From Thunnus maccoyii (Eukaryota > Chordata > Actinopteri > Scombriformes > Scombridae): a DNA stretch of 64,000 bases. A program made the position numbers and the translations under genes. Every line of letters starts with the position of its first letter. Position 1 is the stretch's first letter. The notes under the pieces are model-generated. The model worked only from the letters and a program-made list of their open reading frames with translations. It did not search any database and had not been told where the DNA came from. The stretch lies in contig NC_056548.1 in assembly GCF_910596095.1 (NCBI RefSeq), positions 4,489,151 through 4,553,150 of the forward strand, in the 5' to 3' direction. Positions 1-12,800 of this stretch are shown here, piece by piece.

Positions 1-110
1 CATCTGGTTCAATAGGAAGCTGCAGCCAGCAGCCGGTTAGCTTAGCATTAACGCTGGAAAAAAAGAGAACCAGGGCAAGTCAGCCAGCGGAGTCTTTGCT
101 CCTGGCCAAG
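1..110. repeat. Fragment of common percomorph interspersed repeat (family E)
   Basis: The stretch with CCGGTTAGCTTAGCATTA followed by a purine-rich run resembles the middle of the repeat seen better at 32930-33180, 45185-45410 and 59105-59345, which carries a GCTAAGCTAAGCTAA core and a 'pair of gene-like' GGCTAGCTG motif. It lies in the last intron of eif5. Only a fragment is visible at the window edge. From 111 to 531 I see only intron sequence and no coding exon. Confidence 0.4.
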
Positions 111-531
111 AAATAGTCTGGCACACCATGTTTTTACATTTTGGTTTTTGTACAGATTAAACAAATGAGACATGACGTGTTAAATCGGGAGCTACAGAGC
201 TGCTGGCAGGCTGCTTCTAACTGTTAGCCAGACTAGCTGGTTCTCTGTTTTCACTATTGCAGGTGATGACAGAACAAGTTCTGAGTTTTTATACACAAAG
301 AACTTTTTTTTTTTATACTGTTTGATACGAGTACCATTGAAGTGAAATTCTGGTGTTTGCAGTGAAGTTTTCACTATTAAATTAAAATGTGAGTCTTTTT
401 ATTACCAAGTTTGTTGAGCCGTGGAGCCACTTCACTACTGACGTTTAATGTTTTCTACGTACAATCATTTAAATTCAATATAAGAACTTCAGATAATCTG
501 TCAAACTAAACTCATGACGTCTGCCCGTTAC

Positions 532-3500
532 CTCTACGTTCTCATCCTCCTCCTCATCGTCTTCGTCGCTGCCCTCGCTCTCCTCCTCTGCCTCCTTCAG
601 CCATTTGACAAAAGGAGCAGCCTTGGCGTGGATCTCTTTGGCGAGCTCCTTAGAGACGTACTTCTTAGATACCTGGCGGAGAAAAGCAAAGGTCAGTCAG
701 GCAATATATTATAATAATAATAATTCAATACATATTATTAGTATTAGTGTAGGTGATTAACTGGTTTGCCTGCAATGTTTCAAGTAAAATTAGAGGTTTC
801 AAAATGTCATTTAGAGCAGAATTTTGAATATTTTAAGTAATTAAGTGCCTAAGAGGCAATTTACATCGAGTGTAAGGTTCAATCTATTAAAATGTGAAGG
901 AAGACTGAAATATATGTGTGATATAATGTGTTCAGAAGGATATTCGTAAGATTTAAAACATTTATTTTTCAAACCAGAGTCAATATGCAGCATTTTCATC
1001 ACATGCTGTGCATCTGCTAAAAGAAATATTAATTTCTGTGTAAGAAAATATACAGACCTATTCATCCTCAAGTATAATCATAGAGTAATTAATACTTTTA
1101 GTTAAAATAACACATTTTAGAGCCAAAAATCTGCAATAAAACCTTTTGAAGTTATGCTAATTATGTAATACAACTGTCACAAATGCAAGTGTTAAAAATT
1201 CAGCCAAATCAAGATCAATATGTAACATTTGACTCTTATTTTTCTCTCCTCAGGGCCTGATAGTTTGAGGAATAGTATTTGAATCCTGATGTGATTTAAT
1301 ATTTAACTCTGATAAACACCTTCTCAGCCCAGGCGAATATGACGTCTTCCTCCAGCAGGTCTGCGTCGTACAGGTCTTTGAGGATGATGGGGACGCGCGG
1401 CAGCAGCTGGACCTGGTGCAGCTTCACCACACACTCAAAGCCTCCCAGCAGATACTTCTGAGCCTTCTTGTTGTTGTGGCAGAACTGAGGATGAAACGGA
1501 AAAGCGGACGACAAGCGTTGAGACAAGAATTCCCTGACGTTCACGCTCTGACGTCCTTAAAAGACTCAGAAGAGGAGGGAAAAGGTGACAAAAAAATATA
1601 AGAGCGGATTCCGAGGCCGACTTACTCGCAGGAAGTGCCGTTTGTACTTCTTGATCTGGTCGCGGATGTTTTCGTTGAAGAGCAGCTCGCTGAGGATGAG
1701 GGGGCCCATGGCCTTCACATCCAGACGCTCTGCCTCCGCCAAGATCTCCTTATCAGCCGCGTCGATGGTTCCGCTCTCTTTCTTTTGCTGGAGATTGAAA
1801 GATGAAAACGTGGAGGATTAAAATCGAGACTTCCTTTCATGTTCCTCGTAAATACTTTCAATAACAGCGTTATAAATAAAACTAATGATCCATAATCTTC
1901 CTCACAGATGTTTCCTGTTTGAAATATTAATATTTGTTCATGTTTTCAAGTAGTGCTAAAACATCATGAATCATTAATTTTTCAAACAAAAAACAGACAT
2001 TTCAACTAATTATCAGTAACATCTTTCGTTTATAGTCGACTAATGCTGAAGAATTGCTGCTTTTCTCCTTTTGAGGTAATAAATTTGGGGTTTTTTGTTG
2101 CTTACAGTCACTTTTGATTCTCATAATGACAAATTTTGCATAAGTTACCGTATTACAGACTGAAGGACTACTCAATTACGATAACTGATAAATAAACAAT
2201 AGTAGAAATGGAGAGAAAGCAAACAAAGAGTAAACTGTCTGGTTATGAATTGACCATCCTCACTTTCACAAAGTTGTAGAACAGGTTGACCCTCTCCTCC
2301 AGGGGTTTCTCCAGGTCCTCGCTGAGCGTGAGGTTCTTGGCGTGGTCGCTGATCTCCTCCATTCGCCGCCTCTGCGCCTCCTCTGTAGTCTCCTCCGCCC
2401 AGTCTTCATCGTCGTCATCTCCATCCTGACGGATGCGGGAGGACAGACGGCAGATACGATTAAGTCAATGTTTTACTGAAGGCTCAAACATACAGTAAAT
2501 AAAAAAAAAGGAGTGACTTACTACACACAGTATGAATGGAAAAGTTTTTGGCAGGAAGACACTTCAGAATAAAGTGCATTTTTGTTTATTGGAGCCATCA
2601 GAATTTGTTTTGTTTGAGTGTTTTGGACAAACTTAACCTCAGATTGACCTCTGGAAGTAAATGTTACCAGACTAACAAACTATTTTTTTGCAGTAGTATT
2701 GCAGAGGTTTGTGTTCTGAGAGTGAGTGCCATCCTTTGAGCCGCTTATATACGCGTGATAAACGATAAATCCCTGCTTCAAAGTTGGACTGCAGTATATA
2801 GTGAAACCATCTCGAGCCTCTGAGCCTATAGCCAACGATGAAATGTGGATCAGACTTTCAAAAAAAAGCGAGTCAGTGAAGTTCATCCAGAAGGGCCGGT
2901 GCTTCAGTCTGTTCCCACAACACGTTTCAATTTGTTTTGAGCGTTTTCCACCGCCGTGCTGGTGCTCGCCCAGTAAAATAGCTGGCATGCCAGCACCTTA
3001 AAAAGTACTGGTTTTGAACCATGAAACCTGAGAAAACAAGGCGTCATTATCATGTACAGCGAACGTCTCACCGACTGAAAGCAGGAGAAAAAGAAAAAAA
3101 AACGGTCCAAAAACAACATCAAAGCCATGTTTTAGTGATTCTACTTCAGAAAGCCTCGCATATAAAAGTTGATTACATTTAATCTCTACGAGGATTAGAA
3201 GAGCACGAGTGGCGCTGGACTGTGCAGTGAGTTCAGACTTTGTGTACTTACTGCTAAAGCAAAGATCAGCACTGAGTTCACTGGGTCATTGAACCTGGCA
3301 ACCGCAGCGTCTGAGCAACTGTGTCAAGTTTTTAAAACTTCTGCAGTTTTTAAAGCCAGTGTAAGCAAATAACACCAAAGTGACCCGGCGTTATTACGAT
3401 TAAAAAAAAAAAAACTGTTTGAAACTCCCACATCTGGTCATGCGGCTATTTGACTCTCAAAGCAGCGGAAATGTAGATCAGCTCGTAAAAAGGAGAGTTT

Positions 3501-4708
3501 TTTTTTTTCTATCTGGTGCGCCCAGCTCGGCGCCGCTCCCTGCTCGGTCAGAGATAAGGAGGAGAAAACCTGGAGGGGGACGTGAACGCACCACAGCTTG
3601 AGGAGCGTCGAAGTTGTCTTGGTTGCCTGCCTCTCCGCTGCCAGAGCCGTTCTCCTTGTCCTTCTTACGGTTCTTCTTCTCTTTCTCTTTCTTTGCAGAT
3701 GCGGATCCACTGTCATTGTTCTCTGTTGTAACAGTAGCAGAGTAGTTATTATCAAATCTTTCTTGGGGTTTTACAGCTACATGAGTGCCAAAGTTTCCAT
3801 CCAAAAGGGGGGAACTGGACCGACAATCATGGTTGTATGGAGTAAAATCTCACCTGGTGGGTTTTTGAGGATGAACGTGCAGAGTTTGTGTCTGGTGTCA
3901 AGCATGCCGCGGTATCCACAGGCCTTACAGGCAGTGCCAATGGTTTGTTTCTTGGGGTTGACATTCTGTGGGGAAAAACAAATAAAAATGTTATAACAAA
4001 GTGAAGCAACTTCACTATAAAAATAAACCAATAAGAGGAAAAACGTATCTATTCTTACATAGGTAACATTGCTTTATATTGTAAAAATTAGTAGCTAACC
4101 TCTAAAGCTGAAACCTCCTCAACATTTTCTCACTTTTTTACATTTCTAAACACTTCAGAAGCCGTGTCAGATCAGTCGTCGTATCTGACGCTGTGAGATA
4201 TTTACCAGATCAGTTTCAGGGTTGTCACACTCGGGACACAGCACAAATTTTCTGATGAACCCATCAAGCATGTCCTGCAACTTGTTCGCCTCGTGGGATC
4301 CGTTGACGATGTAACGGTCGTTTTTGGAATCAAACTGGGTCTGAGCGCCGAGTTCACAACCAAAAAACTTGGTCGGGACTACAGAGAGATCACAAGAAAC
4401 ATCCAGTCAAGATAGCATCAAAAATGATCTTTTACAGTTTTCTCAAAGCTTCTATTTTAAACTTTATGGAACAAAATGATTTTTATATTAAAAACTAAGA
4501 AAACATATAATCCTTTCCTACAACTTCCACACATTAGTTGAGCTTTACTGAGCTCACTATGACACCAAACTACTTTTACACTTCTTCACACCAACATTTT
4601 GTCCCTCTAAACATCTTGATTCAGCCACAGGTGACAAATTAGAGAATTAAAATGACTTTTCCTCCTGACTTCATCTTCAGGGCAGCACTTTGGGTTTAAT
4701 ATTTTGCA

Positions 4709-4743
<35 letters not shown>

Positions 4744-5487
4744 AAGCAGGAGTATCTTGGTTCTGTGGCTTCTTTGCCTGTTATGTAAAACGAGGATTTG
4801 TTTGGTACATCTGTTAGACTGAAGTCATTTTACTTTAATCTCTTGACACTGTTCGGTGGAGTAGTACGAGTACGTTCAGTGTGAGGTGATTAAAGGAGGG
4901 AGGAAACATCAGTGGAGTGTTTGGTGGATATTCAGGTATAAATGATTTACACAAGACCTCAAATATTCAAGTGTGTCTTAAAAATAACGGTCAGGAGCAG
5001 AGATGAACACTGAAACAGCTTTTTCTCTGTCACTTTTGACGTCACAGCACATTTGAAGGATCTTTTAATATCCAGTATGAACAAGAGGAATGATTACTCT
5101 TTCACTGATCAGACGGACATCTGACTGTTGTTTTAAGACAAATGGACGATGTTTCTTCACAAGGTGCTACTTACATGTTGGAGGCCTGTTCAGTGCCTTT
5201 GCAACATCAACCATGTTGACAATGACCGTCTTGATTCCATTCCCTTTGCCTTCAACCTGGATGGGAGAAAAAGACAAAAAGATGCTTCTACATACTGAAC
5301 TTTCAAACTAAAAGTCAACTTCAAATTTGATGAAGCTAGCCTTCTCTCCCGCCTACTTAGAGCAACTTGAACATGTATAAATTATTACTGAAAACCTGCG
5401 ACGGCGAGTCGTTACCTTGGCAATCAGACGGGGCATCTTGTAGCGATAAAACTGGTCTGACACGCTGCGGTTGACGTTGACAGACAT
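532..5487 (-). CDS. eif5: Eukaryotic translation initiation factor 5 (eIF5), 3' end outside the window
   Basis: eIF5 is the GTPase-activating protein for eIF2 in the 43S/48S pre-initiation complex and helps fix start-codon choice in the cytoplasm. Nine coding exons, read on the minus strand: 5487-5416, 5256-5175, 4378-4206, 3965-3854, 3722-3592, 2425-2264, 1787-1626, 1484-1320, 672-532; all have GT-AG borders and keep one frame for 400 codons. The protein starts [20 protein letters not shown], with the family's arginine finger at Arg15. A zinc ribbon follows (CPEC at 99-102, CKAC at 122-125), then a Lys/Glu-rich linker (about 147-190), then the W2/HEAT domain (about 230-390) with the acidic EAEEE box. 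Human eIF5 has 431 residues; the last 30 or so, normally ending in an Asp/Ile-rich tail, are not in this window. The exon 5 donor could be at 3591 (used here) or three bases earlier, adding or dropping one valine. Confidence 0.97.
4711..4739. repeat. (AG)n microsatellite in eif5 intron
   Basis: About 14 uninterrupted AG units in the intron between coding exons 2 and 3 of eif5, followed by an A-run. Confidence 0.95.
4985..5152. mobile_element. Truncated copy of MITE family A in eif5 intron
   Basis: Carries the family A internal blocks 'ACATTTGAAGGATCTTTTAA', the 'ATGAACA(A/G)GAGGAATGATTAC' type segment and 'GACTGTTGTTTTAAGACA', but not the terminal TTAAAGGAC. It matches the 3' half of the complete copy at 21811-22418. 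It ends about 20 bases from the donor of coding exon 2 (5175). Confidence 0.7.
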
Positions 5488-5556
5488 TTTGGCTGAATGT
5501 TAGCACTATCAGTAAGATAAAAGGATCTTGGTTGGGGATTTTTCGGGATCTTCTGT
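5488..5556 (-). other. eif5: eif5 5' untranslated segment of the first coding exon
   Basis: Directly upstream (in gene sense) of the start codon at 5487. A pyrimidine-rich acceptor ending TTTTCCAG sits at 5557 and upward, so the exon carrying the start codon has about 69 bases of leader. The nearest GT donor with a plausible non-coding exon is at 8824, which implies a 3.3-kb intron in the 5' UTR. No upstream ATG is seen between the acceptor and the start codon except in other frames. Confidence 0.65.
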
Positions 5557-5909
5557 CTGGAAAAGAGGGGATGACATAAACGACTGCAAGCGTGCTCGGT
5601 CTCTGACATGAAAAACGTTGTGCCGCTGTGGCCGCAAGCTCCTTGCTTGAAGGCTAGATTTCCACCACACAGGTTCCAACGGCTGCGCAACAGCTCTGAA
5701 AGAGGAGAGGAGAAAAAATTAATCAATATTTAATAGCAAACATTCACTGGTTGATGATGCCAACTTGTCTGAATTTGGATTTTAATAACTATAGTGTTTT
5801 TTCTTCTTTTCTTTTTTGTCTTCCCAGTACCATCAGTGTAGGTGTGCTTTTATTTTATGTTTTTAAGCCTGTGCCAGTATTCAGAAGAAACCTCTGTACA
5901 GTTATTAAG

Positions 5910-6297
5910 CACTTTATTAGGAACAACTGTGCAATTTAAGACAACAGTTCTGCCATTAATTCTATTTTCACAAAGCTCATCTGTTCTGTTTTTAATGACA
6001 TTGTCAGAAAGGTGATAATTCTACTTTGTTTATTATAGAGGTCATAGTGAAGTTTTAATATTTTGTCCACCCCATTAACATACAGTACATGAATATATTA
6101 GGATATATGAGGAACTTGTTCAATATAATACACTCCAGTTCACCACCATCACCTGCTACGACCTCAATAATAAACATCAAGTAGAATTATCACCTTTCTG
6201 ACAATGTCAACAATAACTGAAAATGTATAAGCTTCATAAAAGTAGAATGTATGGCAGAGCTGTTGCATTAGATTGAAGAGGTGTTCCTCATAAAGTG
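5910..6297. mobile_element. Palindromic foldback MITE in the eif5 5'-UTR intron
   Basis: The two arms are inverted complements. The left arm begins CACTTTATTAGGAACA and runs through CATTGTCAGAAAGGTGATAA. The right arm contains TTATCACCTTTCTGACAATG and ends near TGTTCCTCATAAAGTG. The centre carries an A/T-rich stretch and GTTCACCACCATCACC. It has no coding capacity. The layout fits a non-autonomous DNA transposon of foldback type; similar palindromic elements are known in many teleosts (from memory). Confidence 0.85.
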
Positions 6298-6932
6298 CAT
6301 TTACTGAGTTTTGATAATAGGATTAATTGTATAAATCATTTTTAAGCAAAATTGCCAAAAACTCACTAGTTCAAGCTTGCATTCTGGCTGCAAATGTAAA
6401 TACTTCATCATGATTAAACATATTTGGTTGTTTTGGACTGATAGTGAGACACTCCCTCTGGTAAATATTGATGAACATTTTTCACTCTTGTCTTACACTT
6501 TATAAACCACTAAATTCTTTCAAAACTAACACGCAAATAGTTGCAGCCCGGTTCGTTCTTTTTGCAATTTAAAAACTTTTTTTATTTGCAAAGCTAACAA
6601 TCCACAGGAACAGAAATATAAAAAGATTCCTGTGGCCACGGTTGATCCTTGAGCCGCTCTTAAACCGAACCAGATCGAGTTATAACGCAGGTATGCCAAT
6701 CAAAACAAGAGAGAGAGGCGGTGCCAGCACGGAGGATCCAGACAGACTCGGAGACGAGCCGGCTGAGGCGGATTGCAGAGTCCGTCGAATTAAATGTCAG
6801 CATAAATTCCTTTATAGTCGGATAGATTACAGACGTGAATCAATAGGGTTGAAGCCTTTGCACTCTGGGAAATAACTGCTGACACCATCGGATCCAGGTG
6901 AATATCTCTGAGATTCAAGAGTGAGCAAGAGA
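6298..6932. other. Intron sequence without recognised features
   Basis: Part of the long eif5 leader intron. A 77-codon open frame at 6642-6875 has no recognisable protein features and I do not regard it as a gene. Confidence 0.5.
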
Positions 6933-7314
6933 TTAAAGGGCAGGTTTGCATTTTTTTTTTTTCAAATAGTCAGGTGCCCGAAGAGGTTTTCCTTTAAGTT
7001 TCCTCAGACAGTTGAGCTGCGGTGAAGGTATAGTAATAAAAAGAGGGACTTTGGCCCTAAAACACTGAAAGATATCTACTTAATTTTACTGATTTGGGCA
7101 ACTGAAGCTCCATATTAGCTTTAGATTAACTTTTAAATACATTTTTGCACAGAGAGGACTGTAGATTTCTGCCTGCATCACTTACATTGTAACTGCATTA
7201 TGAAGGAATCTTCTATGGAGGAATACAGCAAGAAAAACATATTTCTACATCCATATGGGCTCCTGACTGTTGTTATAAGACACATTCGTGACAAATTGTG
7301 AACCCGGCCTTTAA
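6933..7314. mobile_element. MITE family A copy in eif5 leader intron
   Basis: Bounded by TTAAAGGGCAGGTT on the left and AACCCGGCCTTTAA on the right, i.e. an inverted terminal repeat flanked by TTAA at both ends. Internal blocks (AGATATCTACTT, CACTTACATTGTAA, CTCCTGACTGTTGTT) match the other copies. About 380 bases against about 608 in the fullest copy, so it is internally deleted. Confidence 0.85.
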
Positions 7315-7704
7315 TCCGACAGATAAATAAAATCCAGCCACAATAACTGGATGCTTGCATCAGCTTTTGTTGCCATATACGTACATAAATGGTTTTGTAA
7401 AAGCCTTTTGTTTTACATGAGGGCCTCTCTTTAGTCACATAAGGCCTGCTCTTGTTAACAGGTCACAAACAGGAGGCCTACCTAGCAGCTGCCAAACATC
7501 TCTCCCCCTGCTGACGCTTTAATACCAGCTATGCAGCGAGTCTGTAGCAGCGGGGTTTTTTTTTTTTCTCCCCCTCAGTTATATCAGCGTGAATCGACAT
7601 GAGACGACTCACAGCTAGTTAAGATAGAGTCACATATGTGGATGGAAAAAGTCTATGTGGTGTCCGATCCTGGAGGTGCTTCAGAGGGCAGAGGTCGAAG
7701 CTAT

Positions 7705-7708
<4 letters not shown>

Positions 7709-7782
<74 letters not shown>
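7709..7782. repeat. (GT)37 microsatellite
   Basis: An uninterrupted run of 37 GT units in the eif5 leader intron. It creates a spurious open frame of repeated Val-Cys, which is not a gene. Confidence 0.97.
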
Positions 7783-7784
<2 letters not shown>

Positions 7785-8305
7785 AGGGGAGGGGGGGTTA
7801 GTTAGCTTAGCTGGCCGCTTGGTGCATAGTGCGTCATACAGTCACTGCACACGAGTGACGGGACTGGGAGACGCCATTTTAACACAGTGGCGCAGGAAAA
7901 ACATGTCATATTGCACAATAATCACTTTAATAACTCTATGGTAATATCAGCACACATTTTACACGAAGCAAAGCGTGTCAAAATACATCATTCATCGTGG
8001 CTGGGACTTACCGTTTTCGCAAAACAAAGACATAAACACAACGCTGATCGTCCAAGAGCCGCAGTGAACGGTTGTCGATGGCTGGTGCGGGTGTTGTATT
8101 GACTGCAGCAGGGTCTCTGAGGGGGGGTTTCTCGGCACAGTTAAACACCCTGAAGCGTGCAGACGGTGCAGGTGCCAGGCTCACAGACAGAGGGGAGGAA
8201 TCCGGAACGTCCGCGGGGTTTGGGGACCTTTTTTTGGGGAGGGAGGGGGGGGCAGAGAGAAAGAGAAAGAAGCGTATTGTTCATATCCATACAAACGCTA
8301 ACGTT

Positions 8306-8331
8306 AGCATCATCATCATCATCATTATTAT
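8306..8331. repeat. (ATC)n/(ATT)n short tandem repeat
   Basis: A run of CAT/ATT triplets between the microsatellite at 7.7 kb and the eif5 promoter. It follows a G-rich stretch at 8218-8250. Confidence 0.8.
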
Positions 8332-8823
8332 CAGGTGTGACAGTAGTTTGATTGGCTGTAAAGCTAAATTCGTTACACAACTGTCACCAGAAAAGTCGCG
8401 ACAATTCTCCAACCTTCCATTATGTTCGGTAAGTTAGCTTCGACGTTAACGAGAAGAAACGGCTGTTACACGTGTTTCCTCGCCAAATACCCCCTTAAAT
8501 AAAGACATAATCGACTTTACAGTTGATAAAAAACAACAAAGTTATCCACAAGCTGACAAAAGTTAAATATATAAGTAATGTAAACACAGCATCCTATGTT
8601 AAAGCTCATAAACGTTAAGCTCCAGGAAATAGTCATAGCCCATATTGCTAACGCGAAGCCAACAGGCAGCTAACGACGCGATCGGACGAAGATAATGTGA
8701 TTAAGTTGTATATTTAACGCTACCTAGCTAGTTTTATATTATCTGTGAAGCTACGGCCGTCGATGTGTAATCCACGTCAGGATGAAGCCGAGGAAAATGT
8801 GTTGAAATTATTTCGCAGCTTAC

Positions 8824-8960
8824 CTCTCGAATGTTCTGCGAAATAAACGGCTCCTCACGTCGCTTTTACTCACGAGTGTGAAGCTAGCGCGTAAACGAAG
8901 CGTGCGACTTCCGGCGGTAGCATTGATTTCAAATTAAACGTCCTCCACCTGCGTTGATTT
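8824..8960 (-). promoter_or_regulatory. eif5: eif5 non-coding first exon and core promoter with ETS-type site
   Basis: On the minus strand a leader sequence ends GAGAG followed by a strong donor GTAAG at 8823. Just upstream in gene sense is CCGGAAGT (plus-strand 8907-8914), the ETS/GABP core typical of housekeeping promoters, inside a locally CpG-rich, TATA-less stretch (8640-8930). The transcription start is inferred near 8880-8915. Promoter identity rests on position and motif only. Confidence 0.6.
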
Positions 8961-8995
8961 TTTTATGTGGTTCCTGTTTCCACAAGACTTTTTAC

Positions 8996-9610
8996 TTAAA
9001 GGACGAGTTCACAGTTTTTCAAATTTGTCTTAAAACAACAGTCAGGTGTCCATATTAACACTGAAAAAGGTTTTTCTTGCTGTAATCATCCCCCCTGTTC
9101 ATATTGGCCATTAAAATCCCCTTGAAATGTGCTTTCAATGTAAGTGATGGGGGACAAAATCTACAGTGTGTCTACCCAGTCATTTTATGCAAAAATGCAT
9201 TTAAAAGTTGATCTGAAAGCTTATAGGAGGCTTCAGCAGTCTGAGCTAGTCATATCAAGTGGATATCACATTTACAGTCTTTTCCTCAGACAGTGTTTCC
9301 CTGTTGAGCTGCAGATAAACTTTTAGATAATTTTTTGCACAGAAGGACTGTGGATTTTGGCACAGGAGGACTGTGGATTTTGGCTCCCATCACTTATATT
9401 GTAAATGCATAATGTGCATTATGTGATAATACTGATACAGATTAATGGGAAAAGAAAGAAGAAAAAACAAAGTTCTGATAAACAAATCTGTTTTCAGTTT
9501 TTTGACTTTTTCTCTAGTCTTTGATTTTTGGTGAAATATTCCATCATTTTAACATTTATTGAAATGAAACCACGTGAGAAGTTTAGAGGGAAAATCACTA
9601 TTTGGTGGAG
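8996..9610. mobile_element. Truncated MITE A joined to a piece of repeat family B
   Basis: Begins TTAAAGGACGAGTTCACA, the family A terminus, and carries its CTTGCTGTAATCATC and GATATCACATTTACAGTC blocks. From about 9430 it changes to the GGGAAAAGAAAGAAG...CAAATCTGTTTTCAG block seen in family B copies (10790-10980, 16270-16400). It lies in the roughly 1-kb gap between the divergent eif5 and vps29 promoters. Confidence 0.75.
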
Positions 9611-9810
9611 CTGTTAACAATGTATGTAGCCTTCTTGTGAAGCCATTCGCAGTCGTAAAATACTGTCAAACATGTAATCTATCAGATTACAGTTGTTAAT
9701 TAGATTTTTTTTTCTTAATTGCTTTAGATGTATCAATTTAATCTGTTTTATGTTGAAAGGATAACAGGAACTATTGTATCGAGCTTGACGTATGCTCTAA
9801 TATTCTCCTT

Positions 9811-9888
9811 TCTGATTGGCTGAGAGCTTGACGCCGTACGTGCGTAGGCGCTTCCTCAACTTGACTCGCAGAAACAGCAAAATAGAAG
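9811..9888 (+). promoter_or_regulatory. vps29: vps29 proximal promoter and short 5' UTR
   Basis: An inverted CCAAT box (ATTGG at 9815-9819) lies about 70 bases upstream of the vps29 start codon, followed by a CpG-containing stretch. There is no TATA box. The leader before the ATG at 9889 must be short. Inference from position and motif. Confidence 0.5.
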
Positions 9889-12800
9889 ATGGTGAGTATG
9901 AAATGGCGAAATAGCTGCAATTTCCCGACATTTACAGGTCGAGTTTCGATCAAGATGTTTTCTTAGACTTGTTGTCGACTTAAGGAAACCGATAATTTGG
10001 TTTCAGCTCGTCCACAAAGTCTCAGTTTTAAGGGTTTTTTTTTAGTGAAGCTTCATTCCGAGATGGATCAACGATCACATGACAGCTGAGCAGTTTAGTC
10101 CCCAAAAATTCAATGCAACAAGCTGCAAGCAGCCCTAAAGTCACTCTTTTCATTTGCACGGTGGCCTTTCATTTATCCATCAGCTATTCTTTGTGTCTGT
10201 TTGATTGAAAGCACGACAATTTGTTCACTTTTTCACCAGTTAGCTCGCTGCGCTAACAGGCTAACAGCTACCTTCCTGACAAGAGGCTCTCTTCCTGTGC
10301 AGGAGTAACGTTATTCATGTTTATCACGCAGTTGTTGAGCTGATCTGTAACTGTAAACGATTTCTGAATTTAATCAACTAGTTAGGACTACAACTACACG
10401 TTATACATTCATGCATTCACTCATTCATTCATCCTCTCACTGTCTTTCTAGCTCCTACTCATAAGCTGTTCAGTAGTCTGAAGCAATATATTTGTAAAGA
10501 CAACAAGTTAAAGTGCATTTTAAGTCCATTTACTCAAGTTCAATACTTAAGTACAATTTGAGGTACTGAGTATTTCCATTTGCTGCTACTTTATTCTTCC
10601 ATTCCACTACATTTCAGAGGGAAATATTGTACTTTCTACTCCACTACATTTATTTGACAGCTTTAGTCACTTTTCATATGAAGATTAGACGCAATGGATA
10701 ATATAACAAGCTTTTAAGATACAACACATTGTTAAAGATGAAACCAGTGGTTTCCAACCTTTTTGGCTTTTAATGTTTTACAAAAAGCAGTGCGTAGTCG
10801 GGGTCATATTTCACCAAATAGTGATTTTTCTCTCTAAACTTCTCACATGCTTTCATTTCAATAAATGTTCAAATGATCCAATATTTCACCAAGAATCAAA
10901 GATCTGAAAACAGATTTGTGTATGAGAACTTTCTTTTTCTTCTTTCCTCTCCCATTAATCATCTCACAACTCCTCAGATTTATCTGCTGACTCTTTGGAG
11001 GGGCCCCGACCCCCTAGGTTGGGAACCACTGGGCTAAACTAGCTAACTGTATATAAAGTAGTTGAAACTAGCTCCACCTCCAGCAGCTACAACAGTAACA
11101 TGCTGCTCTAACACTGATGCTTCACTATTAATAATCTAATGATGTCATATATAATCACTCTAGTAAAGGATCTAAATACTTTTTCCACCGCTGTGCTTCA
11201 TCACATTGTTTTGTTCGCACTCAGTCAGACAAATATTACATATTTCTTTTATTGTAATCACTAACCATCATCAGCCATTAACAAGTGATTCAACCACATT
11301 GTCGTTCAACTTTTCTTATTTGTTTTGGAATGATTAATATCTGTCAACTTAATCCATTCACTTTTTAATTTCTAATTTCAGTTTTCCCCTCTTGTCCCAA
11401 CTGTTTCTTCTTGTCTCTTCTTTTTATATTTTTCCTCCCCAATCTTTGATCATGCCTTGTGTCATTCTCTCCACGCACATCCTGCCTTACTTCCTATCTC
11501 ACCCGCTCCTCTCATCCTACCACCCCTACTTGCCTGTCTCCAATCCACCAGGCTGGTCACCGGGTAAGTGCCCTCGCTCTGTGTTGGGTCCCTGTTTTCT
11601 GCTCGCTCTTCTGCCTGGTACACTAACACAGGATTGGGATTGAACAGCCCTGGAGGTCTGCTGTTTCTGTGTCTCACAGCACAACTAGCTGCTGCTAATT
11701 CAGCTACTGCAGTGAAGCGACCTGCACCTTGCAGCCTATGATGCTTCAGTTACACGTGCGCTCAGCTGTTGCCCTAAACAAAAACTACTCATCTACCCAA
11801 AACAAGCCTAAGGAGGAAATTTGACGCTCCAATATCAATTTTCTAGAGTTTGTTTAGATATCTCTGACTTGAAGGGTTAAGGTTTAATGACAAGATTCTA
11901 TTTTGGGGGGGGATCCTTACTAGTGACACCTTTGAGAAGACAATCAGGACCAAGTTCACCAGGAAAAAAGGACAAAACCTTTGATGCAGTAACTTTAAAT
12001 TTAGTAGAGCTGCAACTAACGATTACTTTCATTATCGATTCATCTGTCGATTATTTTCTCGGATTAATCGATTAGTCGTTTGATCTAATAAATGTCAGAA
12101 AATGGTGAAAAATGTCAATCATTGTTTCACAAAGTCCAAGATGCAACCTAAAATGTCTTCTTTTATCCCGACAAATAGTCCACAACCCAAAGATATTTAG
12201 TTTACTGTCATGCCAGACTTAAAAAAAACTGAAAATATTCACATTTAAGAGGATGGATCAAGAGAATTTTGGCGTTTTTTTCTTTAAAAAATGACTAAAT
12301 AGTGGGCAGTTAATCGATTAATCATTGCAGCTCTTAAATTTAGTCACTCAAACAAATCTTTCAGCAATGTCTTGATAATGTATATCTGTATGAAGCAAGA
12401 CAATGTTGTTCTTATAAGAGCACACATTAATCCATCAATCATAGTTCCTGGTGTATCTCTAAATTCACTGTTAGTTGTTCGCTATTTGCACCATTTTATC
12501 AGCCACACAGATATATGGCATCGGATAGGAGGATCTTGAAATGTTGGTGTCTGCTAGCCAGTGGAGTGATATAATTCATGGGTTTCATGTTTAGTATGAA
12601 CCATCAGGTTTGTTGGTGTTTGTTTCTTATTGACTTATTGTGTTTGTGTGCAAACATAATTATCTCTCTCTAATGTCCGACATCTGTTCTTGAGTGTCTG
12701 ATATTCAGCTGTGCTCCCATCAAATATGATCATTATTTTGCCACCATGGGCTGTTCTCACATATTTATTCAGTGTCATTTATAACCCAGTTTGAATTCAG

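Noticed and set aside
4681-4745. The (AG)n run as a splicing enhancer or promoter element
   Set aside because: It is over 300 bases from the nearest exon and looks like an ordinary microsatellite.
7636-7944. A 102-codon frame rich in Val-Cys
   Set aside because: Translation of the (GT)37 microsatellite; the same applies to the frame at 13066-13305.
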